Positions 31,090 to 39,659 of a stretch of 64,000 bases of DNA are shown in pieces (the first letter of the stretch is position 1; every line of letters begins with the position of its first letter). Position numbers and translations under genes: made by a program. The stretch spans positions 727,001-791,000 of the forward strand of contig NZ_AP022839.1 of NCBI RefSeq assembly GCF_011764505.1. The letters are read 5' to 3'. Below the pieces are notes generated by a model that was given only the letters and a program-made list of their open reading frames with translations, was not told where the DNA came from and did no database searches. The DNA is from Legionella antarctica (GTDB taxonomy: Bacteria; Pseudomonadota; Gammaproteobacteria; Legionellales; Legionellaceae).

Positions 31090-31440
31090 TCAATGAAAAT
31101 CACGGTAAATCACCGGGTTTCCTCCTTGATGAAAGGTGAATTTATTGCTGGCCATGAGCCATTTTAAGTGCTCTTTTGTCAGCTCAATATGACCTTGGGT
31201 ATTGCGGGGGAAAATGAATTTCCCTTTCTCTAATCTGCGGTACCATAAGGTAAAACTCTGCTCTTCATAGTACAGTGCTTTTAACTTATCTCCTCCTCTG
31301 CTACGAAACAAAAATAAATGACCTGCACTAAGCTCCATTCCAAAAACTTCATGCACCAGAATGGCTAGAGTATTAATGGATTTGCGCATATCAGTTATTC
31401 CACAATATAAATGCACTTGAACATCATCTGGAATTAACAT
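31090..31440 (-). CDS. tnpB: IS66 Orf2-like protein TnpB (type A)
   Basis: 116 residues. YCGITDMRKSINTLAILV near the N-terminus and GHLFLFRSRGGDKLKALYYE are the IS66 Orf2 signatures. It overlaps the end of tnpA by 7 bp. Intact and needed for transposition of this element type. Confidence 0.9.
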   Translation of the reverse strand: MLIPDDVQVHLYCGITDMRKSINTLAILVHEVFGMELSAGHLFLFRSRGGDKLKALYYEEQSFTLWYRRLEKGKFIFPRNTQGHIELTKEHLKWLMASNKFTFHQGGNPVIYRDFH

Positions 31441-31754
31441 AAGGTCATCAACTCCCTTAATAATATCAGTCGGTGTTGATGGTCAGCTGCATCAAGTTCA
31501 CAGCGTATTTTATTAGGGAGTTCAATAACTAATTTAAACACTGCCTTAGCAGAAGGTAATGGAGTAATAATAAGTGGCTCAAATAAAGCCTCTTTGGCTG
31601 GGGTAACTGCTTTAGACTCTTTCTTGAATTTATTGCGATAAAATCTGAGCCTGGAGTCTGATATTCCTTTATTACGGCAAAATAATCCTGGTGCTAAACC
31701 ACTTTCCTCATAGGATTTAACCATGTCACTCCAGTACTCATCTCTTTTTGTCAT
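31434..31754 (-). CDS. tnpA: IS66 accessory protein TnpA (type A)
   Basis: A 106-residue small basic protein in the tnpA position, with YWSDMVKSYEESGLAPGLFC and the LRFYRNKFKK segment. These parallel the type B TnpA (WSEQNSLWESSGLAQPKFC). It is the first gene of the tnpABC operon. Intact. Confidence 0.82.
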   Translation of the reverse strand: MTKRDEYWSDMVKSYEESGLAPGLFCRNKGISDSRLRFYRNKFKKESKAVTPAKEALFEPLIITPLPSAKAVFKLVIELPNKIRCELDAADHQHRLILLRELMTLC

Positions 31755-31834
31755 CGTCTACTCCAATAGTTATGGTGTAGCGATCTTCTTCAATTTTCAC
31801 TTATTCCTCTAGGTGTATTTCACCGAACGGATAC

Positions 31835-32218
31835 TTTTAAACATATCCTCTTGGCGATATAGAGGTAAATGACGGTTGAACTTAGCATCAATGACCGCTG
31901 CCACAAGACCTGCCGTGGCAATGCTCTTTGGAAAAGGTTGTTTAGGTGGCTTGGCTGTTTTAATAGTATCTTCGCATGACTTGCAGGCGTATTTTCTTCT
32001 GATGTGAATCACGCGATAAGTGACTTGAGGCAATACATCAAGTTGCTCACTGGTTTCATTGCCAATGTGTGTTAAGGCACAACCGCAAGCACAGTGTTTG
32101 TCTGCATCATTGATGTCATGAATGTGCTCGATATAAGGCATGTTTGAGGGGAGTGGCTTGCGGCCAGGTTTTTTCTTTTTAATCGTAATGGTTTTGGTTT
32201 CAATAACTTCTTCAGATG
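31835..32218 (-). pseudogene. fragment of IS66-B tnpC
   Basis: 384 bp match the IS66-B transposase gene (compare 23554-23937 on the same strand), covering the zinc-finger region (CACGCALTHIGNE, RRKYACKSCEDT). It is cut at the left by IS66-A and at the right by an IS4-like end. It proves that a third IS66-B copy once stood here. Confidence 0.92.
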
Positions 32219-32245
32219 CAGCAGTTCCCGTAACCTACTCAACAG
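32219..32245. repeat. 27-bp left end of an IS4-like element
   Basis: The sequence starts CAGCAGTTCCCGTAACC and equals the first 27 bases of the elements at 13985 and 16965. The rest was removed when the IS3-B element and the following DNA became joined here. It is the trace of a third IS4-like insertion. Confidence 0.9.
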
Positions 32246-32322
32246 TAATATAGGCGCGGTTTTCTGGACACAAAAAAAGGTTTTTTAAGAGCTATTCTTC
32301 TTAATACAAAGAGGAGAATAAA

Positions 32323-32607
32323 ATGTCTAAAAAGCGAGCTTATTATACGGCGGCCAAGAAGGCAAAAATAACGCTAGCTGCGATTGAGGGGAAACTCACA
32401 CAAGCGCAAATTACCAGTGAATACGGTGTTCACGCAACGCAGGTAAAAACTTGGAAGCAATCGGCCATCAAAGCCATTAACGATTTATTCTCTGGGGCTA
32501 ATGAAAAAGAAGCCAAGTCCCAAGAGCAGCTTGTTGAGGCATTATATCAAGAAATTGGTCGACTTCAAGCGCAGCTATCTTGGCTAAAAAAAAAGCATGA
32601 ACTTTAG
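32323..32607 (+). CDS. IS3 transposase OrfA (type B), copy 1
   Basis: A 94-residue HTH protein (AKITLAAIEGKLTQAQITSE, VHATQVKTWKQSAIKAI) with a C-terminal helical zipper. It ends after a run of nine A (32586-32594). It is preceded by AGAGGAG. The orfB start ATG lies 11 bp inside its end. Confidence 0.9.
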   Translation: MSKKRAYYTAAKKAKITLAAIEGKLTQAQITSEYGVHATQVKTWKQSAIKAINDLFSGANEKEAKSQEQLVEALYQEIGRLQAQLSWLKKKHEL

Positions 32608-33442
32608 TCTGGATGAAAAGCGCGTCATGATTGATCCTCTTGCCGAGCTCACCATTCGTGAACAATGCTTGCTATTAGACTTGCCTGTTTCAAGTTATTA
32701 TTATAGTGCCAAGCCCATTTCTGTCGAAGATGAAGCGCTTATGGCGCTACTTGATGAGCACTATCTGCAGTATCCATGTGAAGGTAAAATTAAGCGGGCA
32801 AGATGGCTGTCAAAAGAAGTAGGCTATCCTGTTGGTAAACGTCGAGTAAAAAAGTTGATGGAAATGATGGGGTTATCGACTGTTTACCCAAAGCCAAATA
32901 CAAGCGTTCCCAATAAGGAGCATGAGGTGTTCCCTTATTTATTAAAAGAGGTGGATATCACCAAACCAAATCAGGTTTGGGCCGCAGATATCACCTACAT
33001 CCGCATGAAAGGAAAGCATGTGTATTTAGTAGCTATTATGGACTGGTATAGTCGTTATGTGATTGGATGGGCTATTTCACCTACTATGGAGGCTGAATTT
33101 TGTATTGAGGCGCTTAGAAACGCTTTGCTGCATTCGCGTTGTGAGATCTTTAACACGGATCAGGGTTCTCAATTTACCTCAAAAGATTGGATAAATACGC
33201 TAAAATCTCACCACATTTCTATCAGCATGGATGGGCGAGGACGTTATTTAGATAATATATTTATCGAGCGATTGTGGCGTAGTGTTAAGCAAGAAAAAAT
33301 CTACCGGTATGATTTTGATACAATTGAAGAGGTTGAGCTGGCCTTAACGGAGTATTTTGAGTATTATAATAACCGAAGGCTTCACCAGTCCTTTAATTAT
33401 TTAACGCCCGCAGAGGTGTATTATGGCCGGAAAAGACCATAA
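32597..33442 (+). CDS. IS3 transposase OrfB (type B), copy 1
   Basis: A 281-residue rve-domain transposase: VWAADITYIRMKGKHVYLVA (Asp), IFNTDQGSQFTSKDW (Asp) and IFIERLWRSVKQEKIYR (Glu). It is in the +1 phase relative to orfA, so the common IS3 -1 shift would not fuse them. ATG 32597 with coupled initiation, or loss of one A by polymerase slippage on the A9 run, would produce it. Identical to the copy at 48173-49018. Confidence 0.92.
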   Translation: MNFSLDEKRVMIDPLAELTIREQCLLLDLPVSSYYYSAKPISVEDEALMALLDEHYLQYPCEGKIKRARWLSKEVGYPVGKRRVKKLMEMMGLSTVYPKPNTSVPNKEHEVFPYLLKEVDITKPNQVWAADITYIRMKGKHVYLVAIMDWYSRYVIGWAISPTMEAEFCIEALRNALLHSRCEIFNTDQGSQFTSKDWINTLKSHHISISMDGRGRYLDNIFIERLWRSVKQEKIYRYDFDTIEEVELALTEYFEYYNNRRLHQSFNYLTPAEVYYGRKRP

Positions 33443-33460
33443 ACCCTAAATGAGAGCGTC

Positions 33461-33537
33461 ATGACTTACCCACAAGGCCCACAGGCCTATACGAGAAAGT
33501 GAAGCTCTCCTGACCTGTGGACTTGTGGATAAGTCAT
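33461..33537. repeat. 77-nt palindrome with a DnaA-box match in IS3-B copy 1
   Basis: The left arm 33461-33485 starts ATGACTTACCCACAAGG. The right arm 33514-33537 ends TTGTGGATAAGTCAT. They pair over about 24 positions with very few mismatches around a 28-nt loop. TGTGGATAA at 33524-33532 is an exact complement of the DnaA-box consensus TTATCCACA. It lies between the orfB stop and the right end of the IS. The mirror copy is at 48078-48154. Confidence 0.85.
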
Positions 33538-33707
33538 TCTGATAGAGTTGTGGTAAAATGACCTAAGACAATTCGTAGTAGCAATCACTATTCATACGGT
33601 ATTGAGTAGGTTTAAATAGGTTAATTTGAGTGAATTTTTAACTATAAATGATGGATGAATAGCTCTTATTTTTCCTTAATTTTGTTCCAGACATGCGGAC
33701 CCATATC

Positions 33708-33882
33708 AGTATGTGCAGGTGGGCTAAATCCAGGAAACAGTAATGATCAACAGCCAGTGTATTCGCCAACTGATCCAAATGGTACTACAGGCGACACTTG
33801 TTCATTTGATACTGATTGTGGTCCGGGTTCAACTTGTTATAAAAGCGGTGGTTCTATATACGGTACTTGTCTTCATAACTAG
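33708..33882 (+). pseudogene. C-terminal remnant of a cysteine-rich exported protein, fused to an IS end
   Basis: The 58-codon frame is rich in Cys, Gly, Pro and Thr: SVCAGGLNPGN, then GDTCSFDTDCGPGSTCYKSG and GTCLHN before the stop at 33880-33882. The spacing of five cysteines resembles small disulfide-rich secreted domains. The natural N-terminus is lost at the IS3-B boundary. The IS end supplies an in-frame ATG at 33655 and a hydrophobic run (YFSLILFQTCG), so a 75-residue chimera could be expressed. The family is not recognised. Confidence 0.5.
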
Positions 33883-34039
33883 GCTCGAGCAATTAAAAAC
33901 GATATAGAAATCATAACGGTTATCTTCTGACTTTTAGCTCTTGACAGTAATGTTGTTCTACTGTGATGTTAATTCCTGAGTAGTGAAGCCTAAAATAGGG
34001 GAGGATCTTTTAAAGCAGGTGTGTAATCAAAGCTAAATC

Positions 34040-34603
34040 CTAAATCTCTTTCGTTCCACGACTCGTTGGCTCAGTTATTTTTATAGTTAGAGCTCTTTCA
34101 TCACTTAACAACTCAACCAAGCGCTTACGTATGAGAGCAAGCTCCATATTCAAAATTCCATGAGCCATTGGTGAATATGCCCCCTTTTTTAGTATTACTT
34201 TATCAAAGTCATACGAAAAATATTTGGACATACTGTACAGCAAGTCTGTGAAATAATTTATTCTATTTTCTTCCCATCTTTCTTGAGCATTCTTGTCTTG
34301 GTTTTGTGGATAGGAGTTTAGGTGATCACGATATATATTCCAAGTACCTCTAATTTCTTTTTCATTATAAAATTCAATATCAATAAGATTTAATGCTTGG
34401 ACATGTTCAAGTGAAACTGTATCAGCTCGAGTAGCAAGGAGGGTTTTGAAAATATACAGTTTTCTTTGGTTTTGCTCATTGAATTTTTCAATTTTTTTCT
34501 GAATCTTTAAGGCAATTACCGGGGAAAATAAAATAGCAAAAATAGTTATTAAGCCGACTATAGCAGTTATCAATCCTACATGGGCATCGAAAAAACCTAT
34601 CAT
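34040..34603 (-). CDS. membrane-anchored hypothetical protein, DUF6680-like
   Basis: 187 residues: an N-terminal transmembrane helix (HVGLITAIVGLITIFAILFS), then a cytoplasmic helical domain with RKLYIFKTLLATRADTVSLE, VQALNLIDIEFYNEKEIRGT and W-x3-R-x2-L blocks. These resemble proteins annotated as DUF6680, and the assignment is from memory of the pattern. The function is unknown. It is the first gene outside the IS island and directly precedes the tRNA gene on the same strand's downstream side, so it may itself be an accessory gene placed next to a tRNA. Confidence 0.6.
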   Translation of the reverse strand: MIGFFDAHVGLITAIVGLITIFAILFSPVIALKIQKKIEKFNEQNQRKLYIFKTLLATRADTVSLEHVQALNLIDIEFYNEKEIRGTWNIYRDHLNSYPQNQDKNAQERWEENRINYFTDLLYSMSKYFSYDFDKVILKKGAYSPMAHGILNMELALIRKRLVELLSDERALTIKITEPTSRGTKEI

Positions 34604-34716
34604 GAATTATCTCCCTAACATAATGGTTAATCGAACGACCTCTATTAATCTGTCTACATTGCGTCTACATGGAAAATTCGAGATTTCCTAAAACTACCGT
34701 AACTACTTGATTTTAT

Positions 34717-34793
34717 TGGTGGGCCCACTAGGACTTGAACCTAGGACCAACGGATTATGAGTCCGCTGCTCTGACCAACTGAGCTATGGGCCC
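34717..34793 (-). tRNA. ileX: tRNA-Ile (CAU, lysidine type)
   Basis: 77 nt with encoded CCA. The acceptor stem GGGCCCA pairs with TGGGCCC. The anticodon loop CTCATAA has anticodon CAT (34757-34759 on the plus strand). The TTGGTC variable region and GTTCAAGTCC T-arm resemble E. coli ileX rather than the elongator tRNA-Met, and E. coli also keeps ileX next to rpoD. It would read AUA after conversion of C34 to lysidine by TilS. A tRNA-Met label is the alternative. Confidence 0.8.
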
Positions 34794-34997
34794 GGAGAGG
34801 GTCTCATTTTAAACTTAATTTTACTGATCTTCTAGTGTTTTTTTCTTTTTTTTAACACTACTTTCTTAAAATATCTAATGGATAGAGTAAAAGGAGACTT
34901 AGCTGTTTCGTCATTACAAACTCTGATCCATTTTAGTTCAAATTTTGGTTCTCAAAATGAATTATTTAAATTACTGCTTAAACAGCAGCAATTTAAA

Positions 34998-36863
34998 TTA
35001 GCTTTCATCGCCTTCCAGGAAGCTTCTTAACTTCTCTGAACGTGATGGGTGGCGTAGTTTACGTAGCGCTTTTGCTTCGATTTGTCGAATACGTTCACGG
35101 GTCACATCAAACTGTTTGCCTACTTCTTCCAGGGTATGGTCGGTATTCATTTCGATACCAAAACGCATGCGCAGTACTTTAGCTTCACGTGGCGTTAGCG
35201 TTTCCAGAATTTCCAGTGTTGCTTCGCGTAGCCCTTCAGCTGTTGCCATATCAATGGGTGATTCAATGTTGTTGTCTTCGATAAAGTCACCCAGGTGGGA
35301 GTCATCGTCATCACCAACGGGTGTTTCCATTGAAATCGGCTCTTTAGCAATTTTCAGGACTTTGCGAATTTTATCTTCGCTTAATTCCATTTTTTCTGCT
35401 AATTCTTCAGGAGTTGCTTCACGGCCTGTTTCCTGGAGAATTTGGCGGGAAATACGATTGAGTTTGTTAATGGTCTCAATCATATGAACCGGAATACGGA
35501 TAGTACGTGCCTGATCCGCAATGGATCGGGTGATGGCCTGTCTAATCCACCAGGTTGCATAGGTAGAGAATTTGTATCCACGACGGTACTCAAATTTATC
35601 TACTGCTTTCATCAAGCCGATATTACCTTCCTGGATCAAATCAAGGAATTGCAAGCCTCGGTTGGTGTATTTTTTAGCAATCGAAATTACCAAACGTAAA
35701 TTGGCTTCAACCATTTCTTTTTTAGCCCGTCTGGCTTTAGCTTCACCAATGGACATTTTACGGTTGATGTCTTTAATTTCACTAATGGTCAAGCCATATT
35801 CTATTTCAAAAGAGGCCAATCTGGATTGCAGGCGAAGAATTTCATCGGTATATTCTTCAATGCGTTGCATGTCGAGTTTTTTACTGTTCTTACTGGTCAG
35901 TGTTTCTAACCATTTAAGATCTGTTTCCTGGCCGGGGAAGGTATCTATAAACAGTTTGCGTGGAATGCGTGCTTTTTCTATGCACAGACGCATGATACCA
36001 CGTTCAAATTCTCTAATATGATTACGTAACTGGCGGAAGTGACGAGTTAATCTGTCAACTTGTCTTGAAGTTAATTTCAGTTTCAAAAACGAGTCTGACA
36101 TGGTTTCAAGTAACAGGAGTGTCTTTGCATTTGTACGACCGTGCTCTTTTAAAGCGACCATAGCATGGTCGAAATTCTCACGCAGTTCATCAAAATAAAT
36201 TTTGGCTTGTTCCGGATTAGGGCCGTCATCAACCTCAGCCAAACCACCTTCGCCATCTTCGTCTTCTTCGTCATCATTGGCAAGGCCTACTTCTTGCTGA
36301 ACGTCATCAAGCATAGAACCGATGCTCGCTGCGGGAGCTATTTCTTCTTCTGAGTCTGCAAAACCACTGATAATTTCGTTGAGACGAATCTCTTCTGCAT
36401 TGAAACGATCGTAATCGTCAAGAACCAGTTGTACGGTTTCCGGATAATGAGCCAATGCTCGGAGAACCTGGTAAATACCTTCTTCAATACGCTTGGCGAT
36501 GCGGATTTCACCTTCTCGAGTCAGTAATTCTACTGTACCCATTTCACGCATGTACATACGTACTGGATCAGTAGTACGTCCTGTTTCTTTATCCACGGAA
36601 GCAAGTACCATCGCAGCTTCTTCGATATCAGGCACTTCTTCTGTATTTAACAGGAGTGCCAGTTCATCATCACCTGGTGGTTGCTCAAACACTTTAATGT
36701 TCATGCCTTCCAGCATGCTTATAATGACATCAAAATGTTCCGTATCTACTATATTAGGCAATAGATCATTGATTTGACTGTAAGTCAGGTAACACTGTTC
36801 TTTTCCCAGGCTGATGACTTTAGTTATCTGCGAGCTCTGCTGTTCTTGGTCATTTATGGTCAT
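34998..36863 (-). CDS. rpoD: RNA polymerase primary sigma factor RpoD
   Basis: 621 residues from ATG 36863, which has AAAAGAAG upstream. The frame can be extended 21 bp to a TTG, but that lacks support. It includes region 1.1, region 1.2 ([20 protein letters not shown]), a long non-conserved acidic insert (about residues 180-220), region 2 ([40 protein letters not shown]), region 3 and region 4 with the [23 protein letters not shown]. It directs housekeeping transcription. Last gene of the rpsU-yqeY-dnaG-rpoD cluster. Confidence 0.98.
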   Translation of the reverse strand: MTINDQEQQSSQITKVISLGKEQCYLTYSQINDLLPNIVDTEHFDVIISMLEGMNIKVFEQPPGDDELALLLNTEEVPDIEEAAMVLASVDKETGRTTDPVRMYMREMGTVELLTREGEIRIAKRIEEGIYQVLRALAHYPETVQLVLDDYDRFNAEEIRLNEIISGFADSEEEIAPAASIGSMLDDVQQEVGLANDDEEDEDGEGGLAEVDDGPNPEQAKIYFDELRENFDHAMVALKEHGRTNAKTLLLLETMSDSFLKLKLTSRQVDRLTRHFRQLRNHIREFERGIMRLCIEKARIPRKLFIDTFPGQETDLKWLETLTSKNSKKLDMQRIEEYTDEILRLQSRLASFEIEYGLTISEIKDINRKMSIGEAKARRAKKEMVEANLRLVISIAKKYTNRGLQFLDLIQEGNIGLMKAVDKFEYRRGYKFSTYATWWIRQAITRSIADQARTIRIPVHMIETINKLNRISRQILQETGREATPEELAEKMELSEDKIRKVLKIAKEPISMETPVGDDDDSHLGDFIEDNNIESPIDMATAEGLREATLEILETLTPREAKVLRMRFGIEMNTDHTLEEVGKQFDVTRERIRQIEAKALRKLRHPSRSEKLRSFLEGDES

Positions 36864-36948
36864 AGGCACTTCTTTTAGGGACAATTAGGAATTACAAAAA
36901 GGTTTTGATTATAAACTGGGTAGCGGAAACATGCCAGTAATTCAGTTT

Positions 36949-38685
36949 TTATTTTTCCATGTTCATATGGATATGCTTTTCCTTAATCATATTCAATAAT
37001 TCAGTTCTTTCAGCTTCAGTCAAGCCTATCTGGCGTGATTTATCCATTAATTGTCTGATAAATAATTCTCGATTTTGTTTTTGTAACAACAATATTATAT
37101 CAATAAATTCTTTAAAAAGCTCTTGTTCCGGAACTTGATGATCCCAGGCGGCCAGTTTGTTAATCGAGTCAAAATAACTGCTGTTTCGCCATGATTCAAT
37201 CAAGGTGGCCGTATTTGCCTGAGGATTACTTGCTAATTGTTGCAGTAGCTTAAGTAAAATGGGGTGTTCCTTGTCATCAAGTAAATCAGGATTAATATGC
37301 TGTAAACTTTTAGTATAAATTTCCGGATTTTGCAAGAGTAGGGCAACGGCAATACGTGCAGGGGTACGAGTAATATTTGTCACGTGATCCTGCGGTTTAA
37401 TCTGGGTTTGATCGGTAAGAAGTAAATTTAGTCTATGACTTTCTATATGGGTTAATCGCGCCAAATCATCGATAAGCAATTGTTTATAGGAGCTTTCTGA
37501 CATTTTTTGCAATAAAGGCTTTGCCAAATTGATTAATTGGGTTTTCCCCCCGGGACTTAAAAGATTAATATCTTTTGCCAAGGTATCATAAAAAAAGTGA
37601 TGGAGGGGTGTTGCGTGTTGGAGACGAGTTAGAAAATTCGCCGTTCCCTCTTCCCTGACTAAACTATCGGGGTCATGACCATCGGGTAAAAACATAAAGT
37701 TGGCATCTAATCCTGCATTGAGATGGGGCAAGCTGCTTTCAAGCCCTCTCCATGCCGCATGTTTTCCCGCAGCATCCCCATCAAAACAAAAGATAAGTTG
37801 TTTGGTATGTTTGGCAAGTAATTGAATATGATAGGAACTGGTCGCTGTCCCTAAGGTAGCTACCGCATTTGAAATACCATGTTGCGCCAGAGCAATGACA
37901 TCCATATAACCTTCAACAATGATGATGCTGTCAACTGTTTTTTGCTGGCTTAAAATTTGATGCAAGCCATAAAGTTCGCGACTTTTTTGAAAAATTACAG
38001 TTTCTGGAGAATTAAGATATTTGGGTTTGTGATCCTCATCCAAAACACGCCCACCGAAACCAATGATTCGGCCGTGGCGGTCATGGATGGGGAACATAAT
38101 TCTGTTTCGATAGCGGTCATAGATTTTCCCGTCGTCATTTTTAACCAACATTCCCGTGGTGATGAGTTCTCGTTGAGACAGGGGAAATGTTTTTTCCAGA
38201 TGATGCCAACCCTCGGGGGCAAATCCTAGTTGATATAACTTTGCTACTGTCCCGCTCAGTCCTCTCTGACGTAAATAGTCTATGGCAACCTGACCATCGA
38301 GTTTTAATTTTTTTTGATAATAGGCACTGACTTTGTTGAGCAATTTGTAGAGATCGTTCGATGAATTATTTTTTTCTAATTGACCCTCGCGGGGAACACT
38401 CAGACCCAAACGTGTAGCCAGAGTTTCTAGGGCGTCAATAAATCCCAGGTTTTGGTAGTTCATCACAAAACTAATTGCATTACCTGATGCACCACATCCA
38501 AAGCAGTGATAAAACTGTTTTTTGGCGACTACGTTAAATGAAGGGGATTTTTCATTATGAAAAGGGCAACAGGCAACATGGCTTGTTCCTCTTTTTTTTA
38601 GAGGAACATAGCTATCCACTAGTTCAACCAGTTCGGTTCGATGCAGGAGATCATCAATGAATGGCTGCGGGATTAAGCCAGACAT
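36949..38685 (-). CDS. dnaG: DNA primase DnaG
   Basis: 578 residues. It has an N-terminal zinc-binding domain (CPFHNEKSPSFNVVAKK then FYHCFGCGASG), the DNA-binding/TOPRIM core with VEGYMDVIALAQ (Glu about residue 258) and FCFDGDAAGKHAA, and a C-terminal DnaB-interacting helical domain. It makes RNA primers for replication. It lies 8 bp downstream of yqeY and 85 bp upstream of rpoD, so it is probably co-transcribed. Confidence 0.97.
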   Translation of the reverse strand: MSGLIPQPFIDDLLHRTELVELVDSYVPLKKRGTSHVACCPFHNEKSPSFNVVAKKQFYHCFGCGASGNAISFVMNYQNLGFIDALETLATRLGLSVPREGQLEKNNSSNDLYKLLNKVSAYYQKKLKLDGQVAIDYLRQRGLSGTVAKLYQLGFAPEGWHHLEKTFPLSQRELITTGMLVKNDDGKIYDRYRNRIMFPIHDRHGRIIGFGGRVLDEDHKPKYLNSPETVIFQKSRELYGLHQILSQQKTVDSIIIVEGYMDVIALAQHGISNAVATLGTATSSYHIQLLAKHTKQLIFCFDGDAAGKHAAWRGLESSLPHLNAGLDANFMFLPDGHDPDSLVREEGTANFLTRLQHATPLHHFFYDTLAKDINLLSPGGKTQLINLAKPLLQKMSESSYKQLLIDDLARLTHIESHRLNLLLTDQTQIKPQDHVTNITRTPARIAVALLLQNPEIYTKSLQHINPDLLDDKEHPILLKLLQQLASNPQANTATLIESWRNSSYFDSINKLAAWDHQVPEQELFKEFIDIILLLQKQNRELFIRQLMDKSRQIGLTEAERTELLNMIKEKHIHMNMEK

Positions 38686-38693
38686 AGCTATTC

Positions 38694-39137
38694 TCAGCTC
38701 AACTGGGCCTTGATTAAGGCACTCACTTGAGTCATATCAGCCCGTCCCTGCAACTGGGGTTTAAGCTGCCCCATTACCTTGCCCATATCAGCCATTTTTT
38801 CAGCGCCGGTTGATTTGATAGCTTCGTTTATCAGTTGCTCTATTTCTGCTGCAGATAAAGGCTCAGGAAGATATTTTGCGAGGATGGCCAGTTCATATTG
38901 TTCTTGAGCCACCAGGTCATCACGATTTGCTTTCTCGTATTGGGCAATGGATTCTTTGCGTTGTTTACTCATCTTGTCTAATATGACTAACATGCGGTCT
39001 TCATCTACTTCAATACGCTCATCCACTTCAATTTGTTTTATTGCAGCAGTAATTAAACGCAAAGTAGTGAGCAGATTTTTATCTTTCGCACGCATGGCAT
39101 CTTTAATATCATTATTGAGACGTTCTTTAATGGTCAT
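38694..39137 (-). CDS. yqeY: GatB/YqeY domain-containing protein
   Basis: A 147-residue all-helical protein with the YqeY signature: LNNDIKDAMRAKDKNLLTTLR, VLDKMSKQRKESIAQYEKA and the C-terminal MGKVMGQLKPQLQGRADMT. It is homologous to the tRNA-binding tail of GatB and is usually found between rpsU and dnaG in Gram-negative bacteria, as here. The exact role is unsettled. Family assignment is firm. Confidence 0.93.
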   Translation of the reverse strand: MTIKERLNNDIKDAMRAKDKNLLTTLRLITAAIKQIEVDERIEVDEDRMLVILDKMSKQRKESIAQYEKANRDDLVAQEQYELAILAKYLPEPLSAAEIEQLINEAIKSTGAEKMADMGKVMGQLKPQLQGRADMTQVSALIKAQLS

Positions 39138-39149
39138 GTTTTATTTTCC

Positions 39150-39181
39150 TCAAAAACGAAAAGGCCACATAAAATGTGACC
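39150..39181 (-). terminator. intrinsic terminator between rpsU and yqeY
   Basis: On the minus strand GGTCACAT and ATGTGGCC form an 8-bp stem (one G-U pair) with a 3-nt loop, followed by TTTTCGTTTTT. It stands where E. coli has its rpsU-dnaG terminator, and would let rpsU be expressed far above yqeY-dnaG-rpoD. Confidence 0.8.
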
Positions 39182-39241
39182 TGAACTTAAAGCATATTAT
39201 TCACTAAAATAGCTAAATTTTGGTGAATGGCTTGGTAAATC

Positions 39242-39469
39242 TTATTTACGTCGGTGTTTCATGCTGCGTCGTGACGAAGTATCACGAGAAATCTTTTTCA
39301 GATGACGCTTTACTGCAGCTGCTTGTTTACGTTTACGCTCAGCAGTTGGTTTCTCATAAAATTCTCGACGGCGTAATTCGGTTAAAATACCGGCTTTTTC
39401 ACAAGAGCGCTTAAATCGGCGCAGTGCATATTCTGGGTTCTCGCCTTCTTTTACACGAACGGTAGGCAT
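39242..39469 (-). CDS. rpsU: 30S ribosomal protein S21
   Basis: A 75-residue basic protein ([20 protein letters not shown], then [15 protein letters not shown]). It is a standard bS21, somewhat extended at the C-terminus ([15 protein letters not shown]). It has a good AGAGGA ribosome binding site. It is the first gene of the macromolecular-synthesis cluster, divergent from tsaD. Confidence 0.97.
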   Translation of the reverse strand: MPTVRVKEGENPEYALRRFKRSCEKAGILTELRRREFYEKPTAERKRKQAAAVKRHLKKISRDTSSRRSMKHRRK

Positions 39470-39659
39470 TAAACTAATCCTCTGGTTATTTGATCTTATA
39501 GGTGGGCAATTCTAGTGCTAGTTTTAGTACGCGTCAAGTTAAATTGAAGTTTAACACAAATCTTCTTCATATTTTATTAGCAAGACTACGATTAAGCTTA
39601 TGATATAATCAAAAATTACGAAAATTTGTTGTTTGTATGAATGTTTTTTGAGGTTAGTC

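Larger units (their letters stand above)
29471..31834 (-). mobile_element. IS66-type element A, copy 2
   Basis: 2364 bp with terminal inverted repeats GTATCCGTTCGGTGAA at both ends. It contains tnpA, tnpB and tnpC, all intact. The flanking octamers differ (AATGTAGC left, TTTTAAAC right), so no target duplication remains. The right flank is the inside of an IS66-B tnpC while the left flank is DNA downstream of ycaO, indicating a deletion or recombination next to the element. Confidence 0.92.
32246..33707 (+). mobile_element. IS3-family element, type B, copy 1
   Basis: 1462 bp with ends TAATATAGGCGCGG at the left and, read inward from the right, GATATGGGTCCGCATG. It is the same length as the inverted copy at 47908-49369, and the encoded proteins are identical. 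The flanks (ACAG left, AGTA right) do not match, so one side has been rearranged after insertion. Confidence 0.92.

Noticed and set aside
33461..33537. A chromosomal replication origin or DnaA-box cluster
   Set aside because: The DnaA-box match lies within an IS element that occurs twice, and no dnaA, dnaN, gidA or AT-rich unwinding region is nearby.
34040..34793. A tRNA attachment site with an integrated island
   Set aside because: No integrase gene and no repeat of the tRNA 3' end was seen in the window. The nearby rearrangements are explained by IS elements.
36864..36884. A longer RpoD starting at TTG 36884
   Set aside because: ATG 36863 has a suitable AAAAGAAG binding site, and RpoD homologues do not need the extra seven residues.
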